Shown here piece by piece: positions 22,599 through 32,101 of a stretch of 64,000 nucleotides of DNA. The translations under genes were made by a program, and so were the position numbers. Source of the DNA: Pseudomonas brassicacearum. Its GTDB lineage: Bacteria > Pseudomonadota > Gammaproteobacteria > Pseudomonadales > Pseudomonadaceae. Location of the stretch: assembly GCF_003732265.1 (NCBI RefSeq), contig NZ_MOBK01000001.1, positions 558,001 to 622,000 on the forward strand, written 5' to 3'. The notes below the pieces were generated by a model. That model saw only the letters and a list, made by a program, of their open reading frames with translations. It did no database searches and had not been told where the DNA came from. Each line of letters begins with the position of its first letter. The stretch's first letter is position 1.

Positions 22599-24089
22599 AT
22601 GGCAAAAGATGCAAAAGTCGAATCAAAAAACGAGACTTTTGTCGGTGACCAGACTGAGACTTTGGTCGAGCCTCTCTCGGCCAGCGAGCGTGGCCACAAG
22701 GCAAACTGGCGCATCAGGTTCAAGACCCGCGCACGCAACCTGAGTCGCTCTACACAATTCGTCATCGCCGCCGCGCTGATCCTCGGGCTGACGATGTTTT
22801 TCGTCGGCAAACTGGTCAGCGCGCGAATAGAACGCGCCGCCGTGCAAAGCGCCGCAGAGGCCGGTGCTCACTATATGGAAGCGTTCCTGGAACCCTACGT
22901 CCAGGAGATGAGCCGCGATAACGGGCTGTCGGCGTCGAGCATTGAATCCCTCGACCGCCTGATGGAGAGCCGCTCGCTGAAACGGCACATCGTCTCGATC
23001 AAGATCTGGCGGGCAGACGGCACGGTGGTCTACAGCACCGACAAATCCATCACCAATCGCAAATTCCCGATGGATGAAATCGCCGGTGCGATCAAGGGAA
23101 ACGTGGTCACTGACCTTGAGGACCTGGATCAGGAAGAGAATGAGTTCGAGCGGAGGCTGAACGTACCGCTCTATGAAATCTATGCACCGTTGCGAGAGTT
23201 CAACTCCGGGAAAATCATCGCGGTGGGCGAGTTCTATGAAATGGCGGCCAGTCTGGAGCAAGAAATCAATCGCGTCCGCCAGCAAGTATGGATGGTGGTC
23301 GGTGCCGCGACCCTGGCGATGCTGACGCTGCTGTTCTTTCTGGTTCGGCGCGGCGACAAGATCATCCAGCGTCAACAAGTGGCGTTGCGTTTGCGACTGC
23401 TGGAGCAAACCCGGTTGCACATCAGCAATGCCGCGTTGCAACGCAAGATGACCAACGCGACTCAGGAGTTTTCACGAATAAACGAACTGACCCTGCGGCG
23501 CATCGGGGCCGACCTGCACGACGGCCCCGCGCAACTGTTGACCCTGATTCTTATCCGCCTCGACGACCTTGCCGAACACTGCACGGAGGTCGATCAGGAG
23601 TCGATGGAAACCATCCGGGGAGCAGCGACCGATGCATTGAGGGAGGTACGGGATCTTTCCCGGGGGCTGGCCCTTCCGGAAATCAACGATCTGACCCTGC
23701 TGGAGGAGTTGCAGCTCGTGGCGCAACGACATGAGCAGCGCACCGGCACCAAGGTCAAATTGAAACTGGGGCAACTGCCTGATGGGGTGCCGTTGCCGCT
23801 CAAGCTGTGCATCTATCGCTTCGTGCAGGAAACCCTGAACAATGCGTACCGCCATGCCGCAGGCAAAGATCAGGTTCTGAGCGGTAACCTTGTTGACGGG
23901 ATGTTGCTCATCACGGTCAACGATAAAGGCCCGGGCATGAGCGTCGACGCCTTGGTGGCCGACACTCATGGCAGGACACGGTTGGGGCTGGCGGGGTTGC
24001 GTTATCGGGTGGAGTCGCTGGGCGGTGTGTTCCGCATTGATTCAACAACCGGCCATGGCACGTCGGTCACCGCACAATTCAAGCTGTAG
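22599..24089 (+). CDS. NarL-family sensor histidine kinase (HisKA_3)
   Basis: 496 residues from the ATG at 22599. Membrane helix at about 50-70 (STQFVIAAALILGLTMFFVG), periplasmic sensor of about 160 residues, second helix (VWMVVGAATLAMLTLLFFLV), coiled linker, HisKA_3 motif with H307 in GADLHDGPAQLL, and HATPase with NNAYRHAAG and DKGPGMS. It is divergent from the mopA-like gene, with only 73 bp between starts, and convergent with its probable partner regulator; the two stop codons abut. A longer reading from 22497 would overlap mopA and lacks an RBS. Likely controls the peroxidase and T1SS (inference). Confidence 0.88.
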   Translation: MAKDAKVESKNETFVGDQTETLVEPLSASERGHKANWRIRFKTRARNLSRSTQFVIAAALILGLTMFFVGKLVSARIERAAVQSAAEAGAHYMEAFLEPYVQEMSRDNGLSASSIESLDRLMESRSLKRHIVSIKIWRADGTVVYSTDKSITNRKFPMDEIAGAIKGNVVTDLEDLDQEENEFERRLNVPLYEIYAPLREFNSGKIIAVGEFYEMAASLEQEINRVRQQVWMVVGAATLAMLTLLFFLVRRGDKIIQRQQVALRLRLLEQTRLHISNAALQRKMTNATQEFSRINELTLRRIGADLHDGPAQLLTLILIRLDDLAEHCTEVDQESMETIRGAATDALREVRDLSRGLALPEINDLTLLEELQLVAQRHEQRTGTKVKLKLGQLPDGVPLPLKLCIYRFVQETLNNAYRHAAGKDQVLSGNLVDGMLLITVNDKGPGMSVDALVADTHGRTRLGLAGLRYRVESLGGVFRIDSTTGHGTSVTAQFKL

Positions 24090-24788
24090 TCAGGAGCCAC
24101 CTCGGGCGTCCAGCGGTGGCGTCACCGACGTCACATGAAGTCGACCAATGCTCTCGCGCTCCCAATAGCGCCTCAAGGCCGTGACCGCTTCCACACGGTT
24201 GCGCGCATGCAGCTTTTGCATCACGCAGGTCATGTAGTACTTGACGGTTTTTTCGCTGATCAACAGTTTTGAAGCCACTTCCTTATTCGTCAGGCCCTTT
24301 GAGACTTCACGGATGATCTGCTCCTCCCGATGGGTCAGGTCGATCTTGCGAACCTCGGCCTCATGCTTTTTGAAATTGCTCAGCAGTTTGTTGGCAAATT
24401 CAGGGGTGATGTACGTATCGCCCCGGGCGATCGACCGGATCGCCAGCACCAGGTCCGGCCCGCTGACCCCTTTCAATACATAGCCACGTGCTCCCGCTTC
24501 GAGTGCTGAATAAGCATCATCTTCTGATTCGGACACTGTCAGCATCAACACCTTCACATCCGGCAACTGCGTAGAAATGAACCGCACGCAGCCAAACACG
24601 TCGCCCGGCATATTAACGTCCATCAGCATCACGTCCGGCCTCGTTCGCATCGCGATGCCCCGGGCTTCATCCGCGCTGCCACCCTGCTCCACGACTTGCA
24701 GATCCGCCCTCTTCCTCAACGTATTGGCAACACCTTCACGCAACAACGGATGATCGTCGACGATGCCAATCCGGATGAACGGGTTCAT
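24090..24788 (-). CDS. NarL/FixJ-family LuxR-type response regulator
   Basis: 232 residues from the ATG at 24788. Receiver domain: IGIVDDHPLLREG, phospho-acceptor in VMLMDVNMPGD, LTVSESEDD and LKGVSG. The LuxR HTH (LTHREEQIIREVSKGLTNKE, ISEKTVKYYMTCVMQKL) is intact. A 25-residue tail after the HTH is unusual but small. It is the natural partner of the convergent kinase at 22599. Its own promoter faces the T1SS operon, with a repeat-rich region at 24991-25020 between. Confidence 0.9.
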   Translation of the reverse strand: MNPFIRIGIVDDHPLLREGVANTLRKRADLQVVEQGGSADEARGIAMRTRPDVMLMDVNMPGDVFGCVRFISTQLPDVKVLMLTVSESEDDAYSALEAGARGYVLKGVSGPDLVLAIRSIARGDTYITPEFANKLLSNFKKHEAEVRKIDLTHREEQIIREVSKGLTNKEVASKLLISEKTVKYYMTCVMQKLHARNRVEAVTALRRYWERESIGRLHVTSVTPPLDARGGS

Positions 24789-24990
24789 GACAAGCTCCTG
24801 AAAGGGCCAAGTATTCAAACACCCAATGATTAATAGCAGGTAACCCGAACGGGCGCCGGGCACCGGTCGGAAGTGCCGGGGACTTTGAGGGCAAAAATTA
24901 GACTTAAGTCGCACGAAATTTGACCGTCAATAAGCAATCTTCGTCATAAGCCTCTGAATAATCATCTTCCAACTCATTGTTTTTGAACGC

Positions 24991-25020
24991 TGTCAAAAAC
25001 GTCAAAAAAACTTTTTGACG
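24991..25020. promoter_or_regulatory. Repeat-rich site in the regulator/T1SS intergenic region
   Basis: GTCAAAAA occurs twice in direct orientation (24992-24999 and 25001-25008), and the second copy forms a 9-bp inverted repeat CGTCAAAAA (25000-25008) / TTTTTGACG (25012-25020). It lies about 57 nt before the ABC gene start. It may be a response-regulator binding site for the T1SS operon, or a terminator-like hairpin. Confidence 0.4.
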
Positions 25021-25076
25021 GAAAACCCGGATCAGCCCCCCATCCGACCAACAGTCGTTCCCCTACGCTGAGGTAC

Positions 25077-26840
25077 ATGAATCCACGGTTCGGGGACCCT
25101 CCGATGGACAAGAAAACCCAGCAGCGATCCGAGTTGGCCGAGGTGTTTTTTCGGCTGCGCCATACGTTTTATTCGCTGGCCGGGTTCAGTGGTGTGATCA
25201 ACGTGCTGATGCTTGCCCCAGCCATCTACATGCTGCAGGTATATGACCGGGCGCTGGTCAGCAGCAACCTCACCACGCTGCTGATGCTGACCCTGCTGAT
25301 GATCGGTTTGTACACCTTGCTGGCCATGCTGGAAGTGGTGCGCACCCGCGTGCTGATCCGGGTCGGCAACCGTCTGGACATGGCGCTGAACCGTCGTGTC
25401 TTTACCGCCGCGTTCGAGCGCAACCTGCAGCGGGCCGGCGGCAACCCGGCCCAGGCCCTGCAAGACCTGGCGCAGGTCCGGCAGTTTCTGACCGGCAACG
25501 GGTTGTTCGCGTTTTTCGATGCGCCATGGACGCCCATTTACCTGTTCGTTGCCTACCTGATCCACCCCTTGCTCGGAATCGTAACCCTGTGCGGATCGCT
25601 GATCCTGGTGTCCCTGACCTGGCTCACCGAGATCGCCACCAAAAAACCATTGGGCGAGGCGAACCTGGCGTCACAAATCTCGGGCACGTTCGCCAACAAC
25701 AATCTACGCAACGCCGAAGTCATCGAAGCCATGGGCATGCTGCCAGCCATCACCCAGCGCTGGTTCGGCAGCCACCTGCGGATTCTCGAAATGCAGACCC
25801 TGGCCTCCGACCGGGCGGCCTACATCAGCGGATTGGGGCGGTTCGTGCGGATCGCCCTGCAATCGTTGATTCTCGGCACCGGCGCCCTGCTGGCCATCGA
25901 AGGCTCGATCACCCCCGGCATGATGATCGCGTGCTCGATCCTCAGCGGCCGCGCGCTGGCACCGGTGGAACAACTGATCGGCGCCTGGAAGCAATTGCTC
26001 ACCAGCCGCCGCGCCTGGTCGCGGCTCAAGCAGCTGCTGCAAGCATTTCCGCCCCGAGCCGATGCGATGAAACTGCAACGGCCACTGGGCATGCTCTCGG
26101 TCGAGCACTTGCACGCCGGGGCGCCGGGCATGAGCCAATCGATCATTCGCGGGCCGCACTTCAACCTGTCGCCGGGAGAATCGCTGGGCATCATCGGCCC
26201 GTCCGCGTCGGGCAAATCCACGTTGGCGCGCCTGCTGGTGGGCATCTGGCCGGCGCAAAGCGGCAAAGTACGGCTCGACGGCGTGGACGTCTATTTGTGG
26301 AACAAGGAAGAGCTCGGCCCCTGGGTCGGCTACCTGCCCCAGGACGTGGAGTTGTTCGAAGGCAGCATCGCCGACAACATCGCCCGTTTCGGTGAAGTGG
26401 ACAGTGACGCCGTGATCGTGGCGGCCAAACGGGCCGGTGTACACGACATGATTCTGCGGTTTGCCCACGGTTATGACACGACCCTGGATGTCGACGGCAA
26501 CCCGCTGTCCGGTGGGCAACGCCAGCGCATCGGCCTGGCCCGTGCGTTGTACGGCGAGCCGTCGATCATCGTGCTCGATGAACCGAACGCCAACCTCGAC
26601 GACGCCGGGGAAAAGGCCCTGATCGAGGTGCTGGAAGACCTCAAATCGCGAGGGTGCACCACGGTGCTGATCAGCCACCGCCCGAGCATCCTCGGCACCG
26701 TCGACAAAGTCCTGATGCTGCGCGAAGGCAGCACGCAATTGTTCGGTCCCCGGGAAGAAGTGTTTGCGGCATTGCGTCAAACCAGCGTGCTGCCGACGGT
26801 GGGCGCTCCGACCCTGTCAGCCGTTCGCGGGAGAGAATAA
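25077..26840 (+). CDS. Type I secretion system permease/ATPase (PrtD-like)
   Basis: 587 residues (ATG at 25104 would give 578; the 25077 start has a GAGG site 4 nt upstream). The N-terminal transmembrane domain has the PrtD-family start EVFFRLRHTFYSLAGFSGVI, six helices and the FDAPWTPIY motif. The nucleotide-binding domain has Walker A GPSASGKST (about 374), signature LSGGQRQR (about 477), Walker B IIVLDEPNANLD and the switch His in LISHR. It energises one-step export of unfolded RTX proteins. It abuts the HlyD gene directly. The best substrate in the window is the RTX peroxidase. Confidence 0.92.
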   Translation: MNPRFGDPPMDKKTQQRSELAEVFFRLRHTFYSLAGFSGVINVLMLAPAIYMLQVYDRALVSSNLTTLLMLTLLMIGLYTLLAMLEVVRTRVLIRVGNRLDMALNRRVFTAAFERNLQRAGGNPAQALQDLAQVRQFLTGNGLFAFFDAPWTPIYLFVAYLIHPLLGIVTLCGSLILVSLTWLTEIATKKPLGEANLASQISGTFANNNLRNAEVIEAMGMLPAITQRWFGSHLRILEMQTLASDRAAYISGLGRFVRIALQSLILGTGALLAIEGSITPGMMIACSILSGRALAPVEQLIGAWKQLLTSRRAWSRLKQLLQAFPPRADAMKLQRPLGMLSVEHLHAGAPGMSQSIIRGPHFNLSPGESLGIIGPSASGKSTLARLLVGIWPAQSGKVRLDGVDVYLWNKEELGPWVGYLPQDVELFEGSIADNIARFGEVDSDAVIVAAKRAGVHDMILRFAHGYDTTLDVDGNPLSGGQRQRIGLARALYGEPSIIVLDEPNANLDDAGEKALIEVLEDLKSRGCTTVLISHRPSILGTVDKVLMLREGSTQLFGPREEVFAALRQTSVLPTVGAPTLSAVRGRE

Positions 26841-28187
26841 ATGGGCGCCTTGAGTCTCGATCCGCATGCCCAGGATTTGGTGCGCGCGGCAGCCAATATC
26901 GATGTCGACGACCACCGTCCGGCACGTTGGGGCGTGTTGCTGGTGATCCTTGGTTTTGGCGGATTTCTGCTCTGGTCCTGGCTGGCACCGCTGGACGCCG
27001 GCATCGTCGCCACCGCCACGGTCAAGGTCACCAGCAACCGCAAAACCATCCAGCACCTCACCGGTGGCAGTGTCGAAGCGATTCTGGTGCGCGAAGGTGA
27101 CAGCGTCACCAAGGACCAGGAGCTGGTTCGGCTCGACGCCACCCAGGCACTTTCGGAACAAGGGGTGGTGAACGCACAGTACATCGCCACCAAAACCATG
27201 GAAAACCGCCTCGAGGCCGAACGCGATGGCGCTGCCGACGTGGTGTTCGATCCCGCCATGTTGCAGCGTTTCGCGGGCAACGATCATCTGAACGACGCCA
27301 TCAACCTGCAACGTCATCTGTTCGCCACGCGTCGCACCAGCCTTGAGGGCGAGATCGGCATCCTGCGCGAGTCGCTCAACTCCGCCGAAGCGCAGATCAA
27401 GGGTTTGCAGCACATCTACGGTGCCCGTACCGCGCAGATCGGGTTTCTCAATCAGGAGCTGGTCGGGGTCCGCCAACTGGCCGCCGAAGGTTATGTGCCC
27501 CGCAACCGGATGCTCGAACTGGAACGCACCGGTTCCGACCTCAATGCCTCCCAGGCCGACAACCTGAACAACATTGCCAAGGCACGGGGCCAGGTCGCCG
27601 ACATCAAGCTGCGCATCCTTCAGCGCGAGTACGACTACCGCAAGGAAGTGCAGTCGCTGCTGGCCGACGTGCAGAAAGAAAACAGCGCCCTCACCGACCG
27701 TTTGCAGGCGCTGGACTATCAAGTCCGGCACACGGTGATCCGCTCGCCCATCGACGGCGTGGTCCAGGGCCTGAACGTGTCGACCATCGGCGGCGTGATC
27801 GCTCCCGGTTTCAAGATCATGGAAATCGTGCCGGCCCACGAACCGTTGCAGATCGACGCGATGGTGCCGGTGCAAGCCATTGACCGGATGACGCCAGGCC
27901 TGCCGGTGACCATTTCATTCCCGGCGTTCAATCACGTGCAGACCCCGAACATACCGGGGCAGGTGCTGACCATTTCCGCCGACCGCCTGGTCAGCGACGA
28001 CAACAAACAGCCCTATTACCTGGCGCAGATCGAAGTGACACCCGCCGGCATGGCCCTGCTGGGCAGCAACCATATACGTGCGGGCATGCCCGCCTCCGTC
28101 ACCATCAAGACGGGGGAACGCAACATGATGAGTTACTTGTTGAAACCACTGCTGGACCGTGTCAACAGCGCGTTCAAGGAGCAGTGA
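26841..28187 (+). CDS. HlyD-family T1SS membrane fusion protein
   Basis: 448 residues beginning immediately after the ABC stop codon. One membrane anchor (GVLLVILGFGGFLLWSWLAP), a periplasmic lipoyl-like half motif (IQHLTGGSVEAILVREGDSV), a long helical hairpin (about 120-290), the second lipoyl half (HTVIRSPIDGVVQGL) and a beta-barrel with EIVPAHEPLQIDAMVP. This is the TIGR01843/PrtE layout. It bridges the ABC exporter to TolC. Confidence 0.93.
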   Translation: MGALSLDPHAQDLVRAAANIDVDDHRPARWGVLLVILGFGGFLLWSWLAPLDAGIVATATVKVTSNRKTIQHLTGGSVEAILVREGDSVTKDQELVRLDATQALSEQGVVNAQYIATKTMENRLEAERDGAADVVFDPAMLQRFAGNDHLNDAINLQRHLFATRRTSLEGEIGILRESLNSAEAQIKGLQHIYGARTAQIGFLNQELVGVRQLAAEGYVPRNRMLELERTGSDLNASQADNLNNIAKARGQVADIKLRILQREYDYRKEVQSLLADVQKENSALTDRLQALDYQVRHTVIRSPIDGVVQGLNVSTIGGVIAPGFKIMEIVPAHEPLQIDAMVPVQAIDRMTPGLPVTISFPAFNHVQTPNIPGQVLTISADRLVSDDNKQPYYLAQIEVTPAGMALLGSNHIRAGMPASVTIKTGERNMMSYLLKPLLDRVNSAFKEQ

Positions 28188-28188
28188 C

Positions 28189-29532
28189 GTGAACCGCGGA
28201 CGACGTTTTATCGGTTTTGCCGCGTCGTTGTGCGTGGCGCAGTCGGTGGCGGCGCTGGACCTGCGCGAGTCCTGGAACTTGATGCAGTTTCAGGGCCCGA
28301 CTTACCTTTCCGCCGGTCACGAACGCGATGCCGCGCTGGAGAATCGCGCCATCGGTCAATCCGGCGTGCTGCCGAAAATCGGCATCACCGCCTTCGACAA
28401 CCACATCAACGGCACGCAAAAGCAACCGGACTTTTTCGGCAACAGCCACACCAATGACCTGAACTACAACTCGAGGGGCGCGACCTTGCAGCTGCGCCAA
28501 CCGCTCTTCAACAAACAGAAAATGGCCGAGTATCGCCAAGGCGAGTATCAGGCCGAGTACGGTGTGGCCGTGTTCGACGGCAAGGCGCAGGATGCCGCCG
28601 TGAAACTGGCCGGGCGCTATTTTGATGTACTGCTGGCCCACGAAACCGTAGCGCTGGCGACCGCCAAACTCAATTCCTTCAATGAACAAGTGGCCTCGAC
28701 TCAACGGCGCAAGGACTTGGGCGACGGCACCATCACTGACGTCGACGAAGCGGTATCGCGCCGCGACCTGGCCCAGGCCGAGCTGATCGAAGCCGAGGAC
28801 AGCGTGACCGTGGCCCGGCGCCTGCTGCAGGAGTATCTCGGTCAGACACCCGATGAAATCGCCACGCTGCAAGACACCTTCCCTACGCCGCCTCTGCAAC
28901 CGGACAACCTGCAGGAATGGATCATCCGTGCCGGTACCGACAGCCCCTCGATCCGTGCACGACGCTTGAACGTCAACACCGCCGACGAGGAAGTCGCCAA
29001 GGCCAAGGCCGGTCACTGGCCGACCCTTGATCTGGTGGTGGGCTACACCGCTGCCGACAGCGAAACCCTGTCCACCCAGAACCAGCGCAACCGCTATTCT
29101 TCTGCCGGCCTGGAGTTGAACATTCCGTTGTACAGCGGCGGCTACGTCAGCGCCCGGGCGCGGCAAAGTGTTGCCACCCGAGATCAGGCCGAAGATGACT
29201 TGAATGCCACCCGGGAAGAAATCATCTCGGGGACCACCCGCGAGTTTCGCGGCGTGCAAAGCGGCGAAGCGCGTATCCACGCGCTGGAAAAAGCGGTGAA
29301 GTCCAGCGAACGCTCGGTGGACTCCTCGAAAAAAGGCTTCCTCGCGGGCAGCAGCACCAACGTCGACATCCTCAACGCCCAGGAACAGCTTTACACCGCC
29401 CGCCGCGACCTGTTCGAAGCCAAACTGCGCTACCTGTTGGCCAAACTGCGATTGGCGGCAAATGTCGGGGCATTGGGCGATGATGACATCGCCAGCGCCA
29501 ATGCCTACTTGGGGCCAAAGTTGTCGTTTTGA
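28189..29532 (+). CDS. TolC-family outer membrane channel of the T1SS
   Basis: 447 residues from a GTG at 28189, 1 nt after the HlyD stop, with AAGGAG just upstream. Signal peptide RRFIGFAASLCVAQSVAAL. Two repeated TolC helical domains with the patterns LRQPLFNKQKMAEYRQGEY and LNIPLYSGGYVSARARQS are clear. It forms the outer membrane tunnel. The last 28 bp overlap the convergent phosphoribosyltransferase gene. Confidence 0.92.
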   Translation: MNRGRRFIGFAASLCVAQSVAALDLRESWNLMQFQGPTYLSAGHERDAALENRAIGQSGVLPKIGITAFDNHINGTQKQPDFFGNSHTNDLNYNSRGATLQLRQPLFNKQKMAEYRQGEYQAEYGVAVFDGKAQDAAVKLAGRYFDVLLAHETVALATAKLNSFNEQVASTQRRKDLGDGTITDVDEAVSRRDLAQAELIEAEDSVTVARRLLQEYLGQTPDEIATLQDTFPTPPLQPDNLQEWIIRAGTDSPSIRARRLNVNTADEEVAKAKAGHWPTLDLVVGYTAADSETLSTQNQRNRYSSAGLELNIPLYSGGYVSARARQSVATRDQAEDDLNATREEIISGTTREFRGVQSGEARIHALEKAVKSSERSVDSSKKGFLAGSSTNVDILNAQEQLYTARRDLFEAKLRYLLAKLRLAANVGALGDDDIASANAYLGPKLSF

Positions 29533-30200
29533 GCTGAAGGTTTTTTTGCCCACGCCCGCTGCAACAGCCGCATGACCTCGGCATCCGACGTCTGGGAAAA
29601 ATCCATGTACCAATGCCCGATCGACATCAGCCACTCCGGCATGATCGGGCACACCAGCTCATCGACTTCACTGCGCAACGCCTCGACCGTTTCGGGTGGG
29701 CCCACCGGCACTGCGACCACAATCCGGGATGGCCCGTGCAGCCGCACCGCGTGAATGGCTGCCCTCATTGAAGCGCCCGTCGCCAGGCCATCGTCGATCA
29801 GAATCACCACCTGATCCTTGAGCTGCACCGGCGCACGTGTTCCCCGGTAAACCTGCTCGCGCCGCAGCAACTCCCGCGTCTCCCGAGCCACCACTGCGTC
29901 GAACGCCGCCTTATCAATCGGGTGCGCCCGCAGCGCCTGTTGATTGAGAATCTGGATACCGCCACTGGCAATCGCGCCCATGGCGAACTCTTCGTGCGAC
30001 GGCACGCCAAGCTTGCGCACCAGCATCAGGTCGAGGCGAACATCCAGCGCCGTGGCCACTTCATACGCCACCGGCACGCCACCTCGGGGCAAGGCGAGAA
30101 CGATCACGTCCGGGCGATTGGCGTAAGCAAGCAACGGCGCCACCAGACGCCGCCCCGCCGCCGGCCGGTCCTGCAAAATCATGTGCGATGAGGGACTCAT
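29505..30200 (-). CDS. Phosphoribosyltransferase family protein
   Basis: 231 residues. The PRPP-binding motif is VVILIDDGLATGASMRAAI, and the flexible-loop region LALPRGGVPVAYEVA with LMLVRKLGVPSHEEFAMGAI matches the putative phosphoribosyltransferases often found next to dienelactone hydrolase-like domains. The substrate is unknown. The 3' end overlaps the TolC gene by 28 bp on the other strand. The 95 bp before the MATE gene stop show nothing notable. Confidence 0.85.
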   Translation of the reverse strand: MSPSSHMILQDRPAAGRRLVAPLLAYANRPDVIVLALPRGGVPVAYEVATALDVRLDLMLVRKLGVPSHEEFAMGAIASGGIQILNQQALRAHPIDKAAFDAVVARETRELLRREQVYRGTRAPVQLKDQVVILIDDGLATGASMRAAIHAVRLHGPSRIVVAVPVGPPETVEALRSEVDELVCPIMPEWLMSIGHWYMDFSQTSDAEVMRLLQRAWAKKPSAQNDNFGPK

Positions 30201-30294
30201 TAGAAAACCTCCTCAGGCGATCACGCCTGCCGGTTTCATCACGCAGTCCCGAGGAATTGTCGGCCTGAGCGCGGCCGACAGCAAGCCGCTTGGC

Positions 30295-31653
30295 TTACAC
30301 CAATCGTTCGATCCGCTGGTGCCGCCAGACAAACCGGTAATACGCCGTCTGCAATGCCAGCATCCCCAGATACGCCACCGGAAACGCCATCCACACGCCC
30401 TGCAAACCGAAGTGCCCGTCCAGCACATACGCCACCGGCAACTGCACCAGCACCACGCAGAAAATCGACACCGCCATCGGCACCAACACCGTGCCGCTGG
30501 CGCGCATGATGCCGCCGACAATCGCCTGGAAGCCAAACACCAACAAGCTCCAGAGCATGATGTGCAACAGGTGCTCGGCCATCGCCCGCGTCGAGTCATC
30601 GGTGAGAAACAGCCCCAACAACCAGTGCGACAACAGGTAACCCAGCACCACCAATCCACCGGTCAGGCACACATTGATCAGCAACCCGGTGCGCAAAATC
30701 GGCCCCATGCGCTCAAGGCGCCCTGCCCCGATCGCCTGAGCCCCGAGGATCGACGCGGTGATCGCAATCGACAGCGCCGGAAACTGCACGTAATTGACGA
30801 TCTGCGTCACCGCCCCATACGCCGCCGTCGCCTGCGAACCGTGCTGGTTCACCAGCGCCAGAATCACCAGCTCCGACACCGACAACACCACCATCTGCAA
30901 CCCGGTCGGCAGACCGATGCGCAACACCTTGCCGAGAATCTCCCGGTCCAGCTTCATCGCCGCAAACATCTCCCGATCCGGCGCCAGCGGATGGCCCTTG
31001 CGAATCAACCGCCACGCCAGCCACCCCATCGCCGACAAGTTACCCGCCAACCCGGCATACGCCGCACTCTGAATCCCCATCATCGGCAACCCGAACCAAC
31101 CCCGAATCAACGCCGGCGTCAGCGCCAAGCCGATACAGGTCGACACCACCAACGCAATCAGCGGCGACACCGTATCACTGACCCCGCGCAGCAGTTGGGT
31201 GAACAGCACGTAGACCAGCAACGACGGCATGATCCACATCATCACGTGGGCGTAAGCCACGGCGTCGTCCAGCACATCAGCCGGCGTGCCCAAACCCTGC
31301 AAGGCCGACCGCGCAAACACACTGCCGAGGACGGCGGCTGTCAGGCCGATCATTGCGCCTAGCAGCAAGGTGGTGCCGGCGATGGTTTTCACCAGATGCG
31401 GTTCACGGGCGCCCCACGCTTGGCCGATGAGCACACCCGCCCCCGCGCCGAGGCCGATGACCAGGGCGATGAAGAAAAAGACGATGGGGAACATGCCGGA
31501 CACGGCGGCCAGGGATTGGGTGCCGAGCATTTGGCCGATGTAGATGCTGTTGACGGTGCCGGACATGGACTGGAGGAAGTTCGACAGGACCATCGGGGCG
31601 AGGAAAAGCAGGTAGGTTTTCCAGAGGGGGATTGGGTGGGTGGGGGTTTGCAT
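30295..31653 (-). CDS. MATE family multidrug/Na+ efflux transporter
   Basis: 452 residues from the ATG at 31653, with twelve predicted helices in two homologous halves: LWKTYLLFLAPMVLSNFLQS at the start of the first and LGKVLRIGLPTGLQMVVLSV at the start of the second. The family exports cationic compounds in exchange for Na+ or H+. The specific substrate cannot be read from sequence. It is the last ordinary-looking gene before the accessory island. Confidence 0.9.
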   Translation of the reverse strand: MQTPTHPIPLWKTYLLFLAPMVLSNFLQSMSGTVNSIYIGQMLGTQSLAAVSGMFPIVFFFIALVIGLGAGAGVLIGQAWGAREPHLVKTIAGTTLLLGAMIGLTAAVLGSVFARSALQGLGTPADVLDDAVAYAHVMMWIMPSLLVYVLFTQLLRGVSDTVSPLIALVVSTCIGLALTPALIRGWFGLPMMGIQSAAYAGLAGNLSAMGWLAWRLIRKGHPLAPDREMFAAMKLDREILGKVLRIGLPTGLQMVVLSVSELVILALVNQHGSQATAAYGAVTQIVNYVQFPALSIAITASILGAQAIGAGRLERMGPILRTGLLINVCLTGGLVVLGYLLSHWLLGLFLTDDSTRAMAEHLLHIMLWSLLVFGFQAIVGGIMRASGTVLVPMAVSIFCVVLVQLPVAYVLDGHFGLQGVWMAFPVAYLGMLALQTAYYRFVWRHQRIERLV

Positions 31654-32055
31654 TGAGGGTCCGTCTCGGGTGTGGGCGCGGTTTGGGGATTCTACGCCAG
31701 GGTCTTGTTCTGAGACCGCTGCTATTTGGAAAATTTGGAGGGTGTGACAAATGTATGGCGGTAATCCAGCCGATTGCTGCCCGTCGTGAAGGGCAATTAA
31801 CGGCCAACAGCGGACTGTCCCGCAGCTACAGCAACCTCGGCTCTCGCCTGCAGCAAATGCGAAAAATGTGCGTGAAGAGCCAGGACGAAGCGGGCGCAAT
31901 CGCCACTACGGCACACCCAAGCTTGCGATCGCCCTGCACAATACCGTCATCGGTATGATGAGAGAGCACGCCAGCAAGGCTAATAGGCCGCCTAAGTATG
32001 AGCTGTAGCTACCCAAAGCAGGACGGCTGGGTCATCATCAGCGCTGAAATCCCCC
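31654..32055. other. Non-coding junction between MATE gene and defence operon
   Basis: About 400 bp with no supportable gene; short frames here have no family features. The stretch near 31757-31830 (GATTGCTGCCCGTCG..., GGCCAACAGCGGACTGTC) resembles a sequence type that recurs between genes in many Pseudomonas genomes, from memory only. It may mark the left edge of the accessory island. Confidence 0.35.
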
Positions 32056-32088
32056 CAAAACAATGCCCCTCTTAAGGGCATTGTTTTG
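32056..32088 (-). terminator. Terminator of the SMC/TOPRIM operon
   Basis: CAAAACAATGCCC (32056-32068) and GGGCATTGTTTTG (32076-32088) form a perfect 13-bp stem with a 7-nt loop, 13 bp past the stop of the TOPRIM gene. The A/T-rich stem base supports termination in both directions. Confidence 0.7.
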
Positions 32089-32101
32089 CCTCAGAAACGG
32101 T

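Noticed and set aside
28174..29652. 492-residue open frame opposite tolC
   Set aside because: It covers the TolC gene and runs into the phosphoribosyltransferase gene in a different frame; low-complexity Gly/Val/Gln composition.
31632..31958. Small gene in the MATE-to-defence gap
   Set aside because: The frame begins inside the MATE gene on the other strand, has no RBS, and shows no protein-like pattern.
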